NCBI GenBank assembly: GCA_902766215.1
Contig: CACXCV010000068.1
Span: forward strand, 1-13,048
Direction: 5' to 3'
Source of the DNA: Oscillospiraceae bacterium
GTDB lineage: Bacteria > Bacillota > Clostridia > Oscillospirales > Oscillospiraceae
DNA: 13,048 nucleotides
The position numbers and the translations under genes were made by a program. The notes beneath the pieces were generated by a model. The model was given only the letters and a program-made list of their open reading frames with translations, made no database searches and was not told the origin of the DNA. Of this stretch, positions 1 to 7,741 are shown one piece after another; within the stretch, counting starts at the first letter, position 1, and the number at the start of each line of letters is the position of its first letter.

Positions 1-28
1 ATGATTTTTTACTGAGGATGTGAGCCAT

Positions 29-1921
29 ATGGCAAAAAAACAGTTTCAGGCCGAGTCGCAGCGCCTGTTGGATCTCATGATCAACTCAATCTATACCCAT
101 AAGGAGATTTTCCTGCGCGAGCTGATCTCCAACGCCTCCGACGCCATTGACAAGCTGGCCTACCGCGCCCTGACCGACGATCAGGTGGGCCTCAGCCGCG
201 AGGACTTTGCCATCACGCTGCGTGTGGACAAAGAGCACCGCACTCTGACCGTATCGGACAACGGCATCGGCATGACCGCCGGGGAGATGGAGCAGAATCT
301 GGGCACCATCGCCCGCTCCGGCAGCCTGCAGTTCAAAAAGGAACTGGGCGAGCAGAGCGAGGTGGACATCATCGGCCAGTTCGGCGTGGGCTTTTATGCG
401 GCCTTTATGGTGGCGGACAACGTCAGCGTCCTCTCCCGCAAATACGGCGAGGAGGGGGCCAACCTCTGGCAGAGTGACGGGGCCGATGGCTATGAGATTA
501 CCCCCTGCGAGCGCGACGCCGCCGGCACCGACGTGATCCTGCACCTGAAGGACGACAGCGAGGACGAAAAATACAGCGACTATCTGGAGGAATACACCCT
601 CCGCAATCTGGTGCGCAAATATTCGGACTATATCCGCTATCCCATCCAGATGGAGGTTACCCGCACCCGCGAGGTGGAGGACCCCGAGGACAAGGAGAAG
701 AAGACCACCGAGGAATATCAGCAGCTGGACACGCTCAACTCCATGGTGCCGCTGTGGCAGCGCCCCAAGAACGAGGTGACCCAGGAGGAATATGACCGGT
801 TCTATCAGGAGAAGTTCTACGATTTTGAAAAGCCGGTGCTGACGCTCCACCTGGCGGCCGAGGGCGCGGTCAGCTTCCACGCGCTGCTGTTTGTCCCGGC
901 CAAGGCGCCCTATGACTACTATACCAAGGACTATCAGGGCGGCCTGCAGCTGTATTCCTCCGGCGTGATGATTATGGAGCACTGCGGTGACCTGCTGCCG
1001 GACTATTTCCGCTTTGTCCGCGGCGTGGTGGACACCCAGGACCTGAGCCTGAACATCTCCCGTGAGATGCTGCAGCACACCCGCAGCCTCAAGCTGATTG
1101 CCGCCAATTTGCAGAAGCGCATCCGCGCCGAGCTACTCAAGCTGCTGGAAAACGACCGCGAAAAGTACGAAACCTTCTGGTCGGCCTTCGGCCTGCAGCT
1201 GAAATATGGTCTGGCCGGCGACTTTGGCGCCAACAAGGAGACGCTGCGCGACCTGATGATCTTCTGGTCGGCCAAAGAGAACAAGTATATCACGCTGAAC
1301 GAATATGTCGCTGCCATGGGCGAGGAGCAGAAGTATATCTACTATGCCACTGGCGAGAACCGCGCCCATCTGGCCCAGCTGCCACAGTGCCGCCAGGTGC
1401 GCGACAGGGGCTATGACGTGCTGATGCTCACCGACGAGGTGGACGAGTTTGTGGTGCAGATTCTGCAAAACCATCAGGACAAGCCCTTCCGCTCGATTAC
1501 GGCCGAGGATCTGGGCCTGAACACCGCCGACGAGGACAAGGCGCTGGAGGAGACCGCCGAAAAGTGCAAGCCGGTGCTGGAGTTTGTCAAAGCGCAGCTG
1601 GGCGACCGGGTCAAGGAGGTGCGCCTGGGCAAAAATCTGGGTGACTGTGCCGTCAGCCTGGTGCCCGACGGCAGCCTGAGCTTTGAGATGGAGAAATACT
1701 TTGCCCGTGTCCAGCCGGAAAACGCCCCCAAGGCGGGCCGGATTCTGGAGCTGAACCCCAACCACGACGTGTTTGCCGCCCTGCAGGTGGCCATGGCCAA
1801 GGAGCCGGACAAGGCCATCAAGTATGCCGAGTTGCTCTACGATCAGGCCCTGCTGATTGCGGGTCTGCCGCTGGAGGATCCCTCGGCCTATACCACGCTG
1901 GTGTGCAGCCTGATGAACTGA
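29..1921 (+). CDS. htpG: Molecular chaperone HtpG (bacterial Hsp90)
   Basis: ATP-dependent cytosolic homodimeric chaperone that remodels client proteins, often together with DnaK. The 630-residue product has the full Hsp90 layout. The N-terminal GHKL ATPase shows E31/N35/D38 in the ELISNASDA motif, D77-NGIGM-82, the LGTIARSGS lid motif and GQFGVGFYAAFMVAD. The middle domain follows with the NISREMLQ segment, then a C-terminal dimerisation region. Length is normal for the family and there is no eukaryotic MEEVD tail. The ATG at 29 is preferred because GAGG (14-17) sits 11 nt upstream and the protein then begins MAKKQFQAES, as in relatives. An in-frame GTG at 20 is only 2 nt from that GAGG. The gene is closed by its own strong terminator, so it is a separate transcription unit from the genes after it; its promoter would lie mostly upstream of the window. 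No CIRCE-like element is visible in the 28 bases before the start. Confidence 0.97.
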   Translation: MAKKQFQAESQRLLDLMINSIYTHKEIFLRELISNASDAIDKLAYRALTDDQVGLSREDFAITLRVDKEHRTLTVSDNGIGMTAGEMEQNLGTIARSGSLQFKKELGEQSEVDIIGQFGVGFYAAFMVADNVSVLSRKYGEEGANLWQSDGADGYEITPCERDAAGTDVILHLKDDSEDEKYSDYLEEYTLRNLVRKYSDYIRYPIQMEVTRTREVEDPEDKEKKTTEEYQQLDTLNSMVPLWQRPKNEVTQEEYDRFYQEKFYDFEKPVLTLHLAAEGAVSFHALLFVPAKAPYDYYTKDYQGGLQLYSSGVMIMEHCGDLLPDYFRFVRGVVDTQDLSLNISREMLQHTRSLKLIAANLQKRIRAELLKLLENDREKYETFWSAFGLQLKYGLAGDFGANKETLRDLMIFWSAKENKYITLNEYVAAMGEEQKYIYYATGENRAHLAQLPQCRQVRDRGYDVLMLTDEVDEFVVQILQNHQDKPFRSITAEDLGLNTADEDKALEETAEKCKPVLEFVKAQLGDRVKEVRLGKNLGDCAVSLVPDGSLSFEMEKYFARVQPENAPKAGRILELNPNHDVFAALQVAMAKEPDKAIKYAELLYDQALLIAGLPLEDPSAYTTLVCSLMN

Positions 1922-1943
1922 GCCGCGAAAACTGAATCGATAC

Positions 1944-1990
1944 GCCGCGCCGCCGCCCGGAATTCCGGGCGGCGGCGCGGCTTGCTTTTT
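1944..1990 (+). terminator. Strong intrinsic terminator after htpG
   Basis: A perfect inverted repeat occupies 1944-1981: a 17-bp, almost all G/C stem around an AATT loop (1961-1964). It is followed directly by a T-rich tail, TTGCTTTTT (1982-1990). It starts 23 nt after the htpG stop. This is the classic Rho-independent layout and should end htpG transcription. The tail lies only on the downstream side and both flanking genes read rightward, so it is unidirectional. Confidence 0.93.
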
Positions 1991-2116
1991 AAATGGGTGC
2001 TCAGGGCCTTGGCGCGTTGTCCCTGTCCCGGGCCCGAGGCGCACTGGCATGATCAGGCAGGAACATCGTCACCGGCCCCGCGCCCGGTCAATTCTGCCGG
2101 CGGTCCCGCGGCCCCG

Positions 2117-2145
2117 TTGCGCCGTGGGCAGATATATGGTATAAT
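2117..2145 (+). promoter_or_regulatory. Sigma-A-type promoter with extended -10, upstream of the radical SAM gene
   Basis: A -35-like TTGCGC (2117-2122) is separated by exactly 17 bp from a consensus -10 TATAAT (2140-2145). A TGG at 2137-2139 supplies the extended -10 TGn element. The predicted transcription start is near 2151-2153, giving a leader of about 35 nt that contains the AAGGAG ribosome binding site. It lies after the htpG terminator and before the next gene, where a promoter is expected. The -35 is weak (3 of 6 matches), but the extended -10 can compensate. Confidence 0.82.
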
Positions 2146-2186
2146 TAAACGTTATGACAGCAAGAATGGAAAGGAGCGTGGCCGCC

Positions 2187-3206
2187 ATGGCGCGCCGCCG
2201 CATTATCCCTCTGTTTGTGCCCCACGCGGGCTGCCCGCACCAGTGCGTGTTCTGCGACCAGCGCAGTATTTCCGGCGCGGCGGAGCCGGTCACGCCCCGG
2301 CAGGCAGCTGCGGCGGTGGAGCAGGCCCTGCGCCGCAGCGGCCCGGGGGCGGAGCTTGCCTTCTATGGCGGGAGCTTTACCGCCATTGACCCGGCGGCGC
2401 AGGAGGCGCTGCTGGCGGCGGCGCAGCCCTTTCTGGCCGACGGACGGCTGGGAGCGCTGCGGTGCAGCACCCGCCCCGATGCCATCGATCCGGCGGTGAT
2501 CGACCGCCTGCGGCGCTATGGCGTGGGCACGGTGGAGCTGGGCTGCCAGAGCATGGACGAGGCGGTGCTGCGCGCCGCCGGGCGCGGGCACACGGCGGCG
2601 GACAGCCGCCGTGCCGCAGCGATGCTGCACGCGGCGGGCATCCGGGTGGTGACGCAGATGATGACCGGCCTGCCCAGCGACAGCGACGAAGGCGCGCTGG
2701 CCACGGCCCGGGCGCTGGCGGACCTGCGGCCGGAGGGCGTGCGGATCTATCCCACCGTGGTGGTGGAGCACACGCCGCTGGCGGCGCGCTGGCGCCGGGG
2801 GGACTATCAGCCCCAGAGCCTGGACGGAGCCGTGACGCTCTGCGCCGCCCTGTGGGAGCAGTTCCGCGCGGCGGAGATCCCGGTGCTGCGGGTGGGGCTG
2901 AATCCCGGCCCGGCGCTGGAGGCCGCGGTGCTGGCCGGGCCCTATCACCCGGCCTTTGGCGAGCTGGTGCTGGGGCGCATGTTCCTGCGCCGGGCGCGGC
3001 CGCTGCTGGAGCCGCTGCGGGGCAGCGGCCGGGTGACGCTGGCTGTGGCGCCGCGCAATGTGTCGCGCATGACGGGGCAGCATCGCGCCAATTTGCTGGC
3101 GCTGCAGGGCGAGTTTTCCATCAAAACGCTGAAAATCGTCCCGCAGCCGCTGGGAGAGTGGGAGATTTGCTTGCAAACGCAGCCCGCGGCTGGTATAGTA
3201 AGCTGA
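2187..3206 (+). CDS. Radical SAM protein, Elp3-like (no acetyltransferase domain)
   Basis: A 339-residue radical SAM protein; its reaction is not known to me. The cluster-binding motif C16-x3-C20-x2-C23 near the N-terminus would ligate a [4Fe-4S] cluster that cleaves S-adenosylmethionine. Other family features are the glycine-rich FYGGSFTAID motif, VELGCQSMD and TQMMTGLPSD, which resemble the radical SAM core of Elp3/YhcC-type proteins. Elp3 itself carries a C-terminal GNAT acetyltransferase domain. Here the protein ends without one, so a tRNA-uridine-modifying role cannot be assumed. The start at 2187 is chosen because AAGGAG (2171-2176) lies 10 nt upstream. The in-frame ATG at 2154 coincides with the predicted transcription start and the ATG at 2166 lacks a ribosome binding site. 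In many Clostridia a gene of this type sits just before smc, often after rnc; rnc is absent here and htpG lies upstream. The last 36 bases overlap the probable smc promoter. Confidence 0.85.
   Translation: MARRRIIPLFVPHAGCPHQCVFCDQRSISGAAEPVTPRQAAAAVEQALRRSGPGAELAFYGGSFTAIDPAAQEALLAAAQPFLADGRLGALRCSTRPDAIDPAVIDRLRRYGVGTVELGCQSMDEAVLRAAGRGHTAADSRRAAAMLHAAGIRVVTQMMTGLPSDSDEGALATARALADLRPEGVRIYPTVVVEHTPLAARWRRGDYQPQSLDGAVTLCAALWEQFRAAEIPVLRVGLNPGPALEAAVLAGPYHPAFGELVLGRMFLRRARPLLEPLRGSGRVTLAVAPRNVSRMTGQHRANLLALQGEFSIKTLKIVPQPLGEWEICLQTQPAAGIVS
3171..3199 (+). promoter_or_regulatory. Probable promoter for smc, inside the end of the radical SAM gene
   Basis: TTGCAA (3171-3176), a 17-bp spacer and TATAGT (3194-3199), preceded by TGG at 3191-3193 (extended -10). 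The -10 matches 5 of 6 consensus bases and the -35 matches 4 of 6. Predicted initiation falls at about 3206, beside the radical SAM stop codon, giving a leader of about 28 nt for smc. The site overlaps codons such as TTG, CAA, ATA and GTA that are unusual in this GC-rich coding sequence, which suggests selection on the DNA. No experimental evidence is available. Confidence 0.68.
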
Positions 3207-3223
3207 ATCGATTATTGTATTAT

Positions 3224-3230
3224 GGGGTGA
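3224..3230 (+). promoter_or_regulatory. Ribosome binding site supporting the GTG start of smc
   Basis: GGGGTGA at 3224-3230 is a good anti-16S match placed 4-7 nt before the GTG at 3235. There is no in-frame ATG nearby, and the GTG gives the expected SMC N-terminus (MYFRALEIQGFKSF), so the site decides a non-ATG start. Confidence 0.75.
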
Positions 3231-3234
3231 AAGC

Positions 3235-6200
3235 GTGTATTTTCGTGCGTTGGAGATTCAGGGCTTCAAGTCCTTTCCGGATAAGACAACGCTGACCTTT
3301 GACAAGGACATCACGGCCATTGTCGGGCCGAATGGCAGCGGCAAATCAAATATCTCCGACGCGGTGCGCTGGGTGCTGGGCGAGCAGTCGTCCAAGAGCC
3401 TGCGCGGAACCAAGATGGAGGACGTCATCTTCGGCGGCACGCAGAAGCGCCCGCAGCTGGGCTTTGCCGAGGTGTCGCTGGTGCTGGACAACAGCGCCAG
3501 CGAGCTGCCGGTGGACACGGCCGAGGTGATGATCACCCGCCGCTATTACCGCAGCGGCGAGAGCGAATACTTTATCAACCGCCAGAGCGCCCGCCTGCGC
3601 GACATCAACGAGCTGTTCATGGACACCGGCCTGGGCCGCGAGGGCTACAGCAACATCGGTCAGGGCCGCATCGACGAGATCCTGTCGCAGAAGTCCACCG
3701 ACCGCCGCGAGATCTTTGAGGAGGCGGCGGGCATCAGCAAATACCGCTACCGCAAGACCGAGGCCGAGCGCAAGCTGGAGGCCACTGAGCAGAACCTGCT
3801 GCGCGTCAACGACAAGATTGCCGAGCTGGAGCTGCAGGTCGAGCCGCTGAGAAAGCAGGCGGAGACGGCCCGGCGCTATCTGGGTCTGCGCGAGCAGCTG
3901 CGCAGCAGCGAGGTGACGGTCTGGCTGGCCCAGCTGGACACCCTGGCCCAGACGGCGCAGAAGGCGGACGAGGACTATCGCTCCGCGGCCTTTGTGCTGC
4001 AGCAGGGGCAGGAAGAACTGGAGAGCCTCTACCGCCGTGCGGAGGAGCTGACCGGGGAGCTGCGGCAGCAGGACGCCGCGCTGGAGCAGCTGCGCCAGCG
4101 CGCCGCTGCACTGGAGGCCGACCGGATGCGCAGCAGCAGCGACGGCGACGTGCTGCAGGCCACGCTGGACGGCAACCTGGCCAGCATGGAGCGGGCGCGG
4201 CAGGAGCTGGAGAGCGAGACCGAGCGCGCCGGTCAGCTGGAGCAGCAGATTGCCGCCCGCCGGGCGCGGCTGGAGGAAATCGCTGCGCAGATGGACGTGC
4301 TGGCCGGGCAGATTGAGCAGGCCGAGCAGGAACAGCGCAGCCAGCAGCAGGCGCAGGACGCGCTGTCGGCTCAGCTCAGCGAGCTGGCCGCGCAGATTGC
4401 CGCCCGGCAGGAGACGCTGGGGCAGGTGCAGCAGACGCTGTCGGCCCGCTCTGCCTCCGAGCAGGAGGTGCTGGACCGCGAGGAGACCGTCCGCCGCGAC
4501 CGGAGCGAGGCCATGGCCCGCCGGGCTGAGGCCGGGCAGGCCGCTGCCGACTGCCAGGCACGTCTGGACGAGGCAAAGAAGACGGCCCAGACCGTGCGCA
4601 ACCAGATTGCGGGCTATACCCTGCGGCAGAAGGCCCGCGACGAGGCGGCCGCCTGCCTGCAGCAGAGCGTGACGGCTGGCGGAGTCGAGCTGGACACCCT
4701 GCGGGCGCGGATTGGCCTGCTGGGCGAGATGGAACGGGACTATGAGGGGTATAACAAGGCGGTCAAGCTGGTGATGCAGCAGGCGAACCGCGGCGGCCTG
4801 GGCGGTATCCACGGCCCGGTGGCCGACCTGATCCGCGTGCGCGACGACTATACCATCGCCATCGAGACGGCGCTGGGCGCGTCGATGCAGTCGGTGGTGG
4901 TGGACAGCGAGCAGAGCGGCAAGGCGGCCATCAACTGGCTCAAGCGCCGCGACGGCGGCCGCGCGACCTTTCTGCCCATGAGCGCCATCCGCGGCCGCGG
5001 GCTGGAGGAGCGCGGGCTGGAGCAGCGCCCCGGCTTTGTGGGCGTGGCCTCTGCGCTGGTGGAATATGACGCGCAGTATCGCCCGATTATCGAAAACCTG
5101 CTGGGCCGCATTGTCATTGTCGAGGACCTTGACCGGGCGGTGCCCATCGCCCAGGCCTATGGCTATCGCTTCCGCATTGTCACGCTGGACGGGCAGGTGC
5201 TCAACAGCGGCGGCTCGATGACCGGCGGCAGCGTGTCCCGCAGCGCGGGCATTCTCAGCCGCGCCAACGAGCTGAACCGGCTGAAGCAGCGGCAGGGCAC
5301 GCTGGAACAGCGGCAGCAGACGCTGCAGAAGCAGCTGACCGAGGCGCAGAGCGCCGCGACAAAGGTGCGCTTTGAGCTGGAGACGGCCCAGGGCGAGCTG
5401 CGCGGGGCGGAGGACGCCATCCTGCGCCTGGAGGGCGAGCAGCGGCAGCACGAGGCTATCTGCCAGGCCATCGAGAGCAGCATTGCCGCCGGGGAGCGTG
5501 AGCTGGCCGCGCTGAAGGAGCGCATGGAGGGCGGGCGCGAGCTGATGGACAGCCTGACTGCCCAGCGGCAGAGCCTGACGGACGAGCTGTCGGCCCTGCA
5601 CGAGCGGCAGCAGGCGCTGCTGACCCGGCAGGAGGAGCAGACCCGGGCCCAGGCGGCGCAGCGCGCCGGCCTGACCCGGCTGCAAATGGACCGCTCTGCG
5701 CTGGAGGCTGAGCAGACGGCTGCCGCCGAGAGCGCCGGACAATTGGCCGGACTGATGGAGCAGATGAGCGGCGACAGCGCCGGCAAGGCGCAGCGGATCG
5801 CCCAGTACGAGGCGGAGAACGCCGACCTGCAGGCACGCATTGCCGCCTGCCGCGGGCAGGCGGATCAGCTGTCGGCCCAGCTGGACGAGCTGCGCCGGCA
5901 GCAGACGGCCCAGACCGAGGAGCGCCAGCGGACCGAGGCCCGCCGCACGGGCACCGACCGCAAGGCGCAGGAGAAAAACAAGGAGCTGCTGGCCCTGCAG
6001 GGCGAAGCGGCGCGGCTGGAGCAGAAAAAGGCCGCCGCCGCCCTGGAGGAAAAGCAGATTGTGGACAAGCTCTGGGACAACTATGAGCTGACCCGCACCA
6101 CCGCCCGCAACCTGACGCCGGCAGAGGGGACGCTTCCGGCGCTGCAGAAGCAGATTCAGGAGCTGCGGCGCAAAATCAGCGCCCTGGGTACGCCCAACCT

Positions 6201-6801
6201 GGGCGCCATCGACGAATATGCCCGGGTGAACGAGCGCTATACCTATCTCACCGGCCAGCGGGACGACGTGGAAAGCGGCCGGCGCGACCTGCTGGGCGTG
6301 ATCCGCGACATCACCGGCGAGATGACCGCCATCTTCCGCGAGGAGTTTCAGAAGATCAACGAGAGCTTTCAGAAGACCTTTGTCGAGATGTTCGGCGGCG
6401 GGCGCGCCAGCCTGAAGCTGGAGGACGAGCACAACGTGCTCGACTGCGGCATCGAGATTCAGGTGCAGCCCCCCGGCAAGGCGGTGAAGACGCTGACGCT
6501 GCTCTCCGGCGGCGAAAAGGCCTTTGTGGCCGCGGCGCTGTATTTTGCCATTTTGCAGGTGCGGCCCACGCCCTTCTGCCTGCTTGACGAGATCGACGCG
6601 GCGCTGGACGACCGCAACGTGGCCCGCTATGCCGCCTATCTGCGCACCCTGTCCGACCGGACGCAGTTTATCGTCATCACCCACCGCCGCGGCACCATGG
6701 AGGCGGCCGACGTGCTCTATGGCGTGACGATGCAGGAGCAGGGCGTGTCCAAGCTGCTGGCGCTGGATCTGGATGCGGTCGAGGCAGAATATGTGAAATA
6801 A
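3235..6801 (+). CDS. smc: Chromosome segregation protein SMC
   Basis: Structural maintenance of chromosomes ATPase. It forms a long hinged dimer that, with ScpA and ScpB (not in this window), loads on DNA and extrudes loops to compact and separate sister chromosomes. The 1188-residue length is typical. In order: the N-terminal ATPase half with Walker A GPNGSGKS (31-38); a Q/E/A/R-rich coiled coil of roughly 165-510; the hinge at about 519-680, including GGIHGPVADLI and the GGSMTGG motif (659-665); a returning coiled coil to about 1000; and the C-terminal ATPase half with the ABC signature LLSGGEK (1089-1095) and Walker B FCLLDE (D1118, E1119). All catalytic motifs are intact. Translation starts at GTG. 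The gene probably has its own promoter in the end of the preceding gene and is followed 27 nt later by ftsY, a common pairing. Apart from Ser38 (TCA at 3346) and the few codons before it, the gene uses no TTA, CTA or TCA codons, which leaves a very long meaningless antisense frame. Confidence 0.98.
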   Translation: MYFRALEIQGFKSFPDKTTLTFDKDITAIVGPNGSGKSNISDAVRWVLGEQSSKSLRGTKMEDVIFGGTQKRPQLGFAEVSLVLDNSASELPVDTAEVMITRRYYRSGESEYFINRQSARLRDINELFMDTGLGREGYSNIGQGRIDEILSQKSTDRREIFEEAAGISKYRYRKTEAERKLEATEQNLLRVNDKIAELELQVEPLRKQAETARRYLGLREQLRSSEVTVWLAQLDTLAQTAQKADEDYRSAAFVLQQGQEELESLYRRAEELTGELRQQDAALEQLRQRAAALEADRMRSSSDGDVLQATLDGNLASMERARQELESETERAGQLEQQIAARRARLEEIAAQMDVLAGQIEQAEQEQRSQQQAQDALSAQLSELAAQIAARQETLGQVQQTLSARSASEQEVLDREETVRRDRSEAMARRAEAGQAAADCQARLDEAKKTAQTVRNQIAGYTLRQKARDEAAACLQQSVTAGGVELDTLRARIGLLGEMERDYEGYNKAVKLVMQQANRGGLGGIHGPVADLIRVRDDYTIAIETALGASMQSVVVDSEQSGKAAINWLKRRDGGRATFLPMSAIRGRGLEERGLEQRPGFVGVASALVEYDAQYRPIIENLLGRIVIVEDLDRAVPIAQAYGYRFRIVTLDGQVLNSGGSMTGGSVSRSAGILSRANELNRLKQRQGTLEQRQQTLQKQLTEAQSAATKVRFELETAQGELRGAEDAILRLEGEQRQHEAICQAIESSIAAGERELAALKERMEGGRELMDSLTAQRQSLTDELSALHERQQALLTRQEEQTRAQAAQRAGLTRLQMDRSALEAEQTAAAESAGQLAGLMEQMSGDSAGKAQRIAQYEAENADLQARIAACRGQADQLSAQLDELRRQQTAQTEERQRTEARRTGTDRKAQEKNKELLALQGEAARLEQKKAAAALEEKQIVDKLWDNYELTRTTARNLTPAEGTLPALQKQIQELRRKISALGTPNLGAIDEYARVNERYTYLTGQRDDVESGRRDLLGVIRDITGEMTAIFREEFQKINESFQKTFVEMFGGGRASLKLEDEHNVLDCGIEIQVQPPGKAVKTLTLLSGGEKAFVAAALYFAILQVRPTPFCLLDEIDAALDDRNVARYAAYLRTLSDRTQFIVITHRRGTMEAADVLYGVTMQEQGVSKLLALDLDAVEAEYVK

Positions 6802-6828
6802 ATCCACAGGAAAGAAGGATTTTGAACC

Positions 6829-7731
6829 ATGGGATTTCTGGATAAGCTGAAAAGCGGCCTTGCCAAGACGAAAAAGGCCATGGAGGCCACGCTTGGCAAT
6901 GTGTTTTCCATGTCGGAGATCGACGATGACTTTTATGACGAGCTGGAGGAGGGCCTGATTCTGGCAGACCTGGGCGCGGGGCTGGCGGCCGAGGCCGTGA
7001 GCGAGCTGCGCGGGCTGGTGCGCGAGCGCCGGCTGAAAACGCCCGAAGAGGCCCGCGGCGCCCTGCGCGAGATTCTCTGCCGGATGCTGCAGGTGGGCGA
7101 CACGGCCCTGAGGCTCGACACCCGGCCCACAGTGGTGCTGGTGATCGGCGTCAACGGCGTGGGCAAGACCACCACCATCGGCAAGCTGGCTCATGTGCTG
7201 CAGGGGCAGGGCAAGCGGGTGCTGCTCTGCGCGGCCGACACCTTCCGCGCCGCCGCCGCCGACCAGCTGGAGATCTGGGCGGGCCGCGCCGGGGTGGACA
7301 TCGTCCGCCAGGACGAGGGGGCCGACCCGGCCTCGGTGGTCTATGATGCCATTGCCGCCGCCCGCAGCCGCGGCTCCGACGTGATCCTCTGTGACACGGC
7401 CGGCCGCCTGCACAACAAGCAGAACCTGATGAACGAGCTGGGCAAGATTGCCCGCATCCTCGAGCGCGAGCTGCCCGAGGCCCGCAAGGAGGTGCTGCTG
7501 GTGCTTGACGGCACCACGGGACAGAACGGCCTGCAGCAGGCGCGGCAGTTTAAGGAAATTGCCGGCGTGACCGGTCTGGTGCTGACCAAGCTGGACGGCA
7601 CAGCCAAGGGTGGCATTGTCATCGCCGTGGCCCGCGAGCTGCAGGTGCCGGTGAAGTTCATCGGCGTGGGCGAGCAGATTGACGACCTGATGCCCTTCGA
7701 CGCGGACAGCTTTGTCCAGGCGCTGATCTGA
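6829..7731 (+). CDS. ftsY: Signal recognition particle receptor FtsY
   Basis: SRP-type GTPase that receives ribosome-nascent chain complexes from Ffh/SRP and hands them to the Sec translocon at the inner face of the membrane. The 300-residue protein has an N domain (about 1-95, helical) and a G domain with the P-loop GVNGVGKTT (107-115), DTAGR (189-193), and TKLDGTAKGG starting at T253. The C-terminus has the usual IGVGEQIDDLMPFDADSFVQAL ending. The long acidic A domain of E. coli FtsY is absent, as is normal in Gram-positive bacteria; the short basic N-terminus (MGFLDKLKSGLAKTKKAM) is likely amphipathic and membrane-associating. GAAGGA (6814-6819) lies 9 nt before the ATG. It follows smc by 27 nt and precedes rdgB by 10 nt, so it is in the same operon. 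Confidence 0.97.
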   Translation: MGFLDKLKSGLAKTKKAMEATLGNVFSMSEIDDDFYDELEEGLILADLGAGLAAEAVSELRGLVRERRLKTPEEARGALREILCRMLQVGDTALRLDTRPTVVLVIGVNGVGKTTTIGKLAHVLQGQGKRVLLCAADTFRAAAADQLEIWAGRAGVDIVRQDEGADPASVVYDAIAAARSRGSDVILCDTAGRLHNKQNLMNELGKIARILERELPEARKEVLLVLDGTTGQNGLQQARQFKEIAGVTGLVLTKLDGTAKGGIVIAVARELQVPVKFIGVGEQIDDLMPFDADSFVQALI

Positions 7732-7741
7732 GGTGGGGGCC

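Noticed and set aside
1..28. GTG at 20 as the htpG start, giving a slightly longer protein
   Set aside because: The GAGG at 14-17 is only 2 nt away from it, while spacing to the ATG at 29 is workable and the MAKKQFQAES start matches the family.
1982..2389. A 135-codon plus-strand frame across the htpG to radical SAM gap
   Set aside because: It begins in the terminator tail, spans the promoter and runs out of frame into the radical SAM gene, with a Pro/Arg/Gly-rich product and no ribosome binding site.
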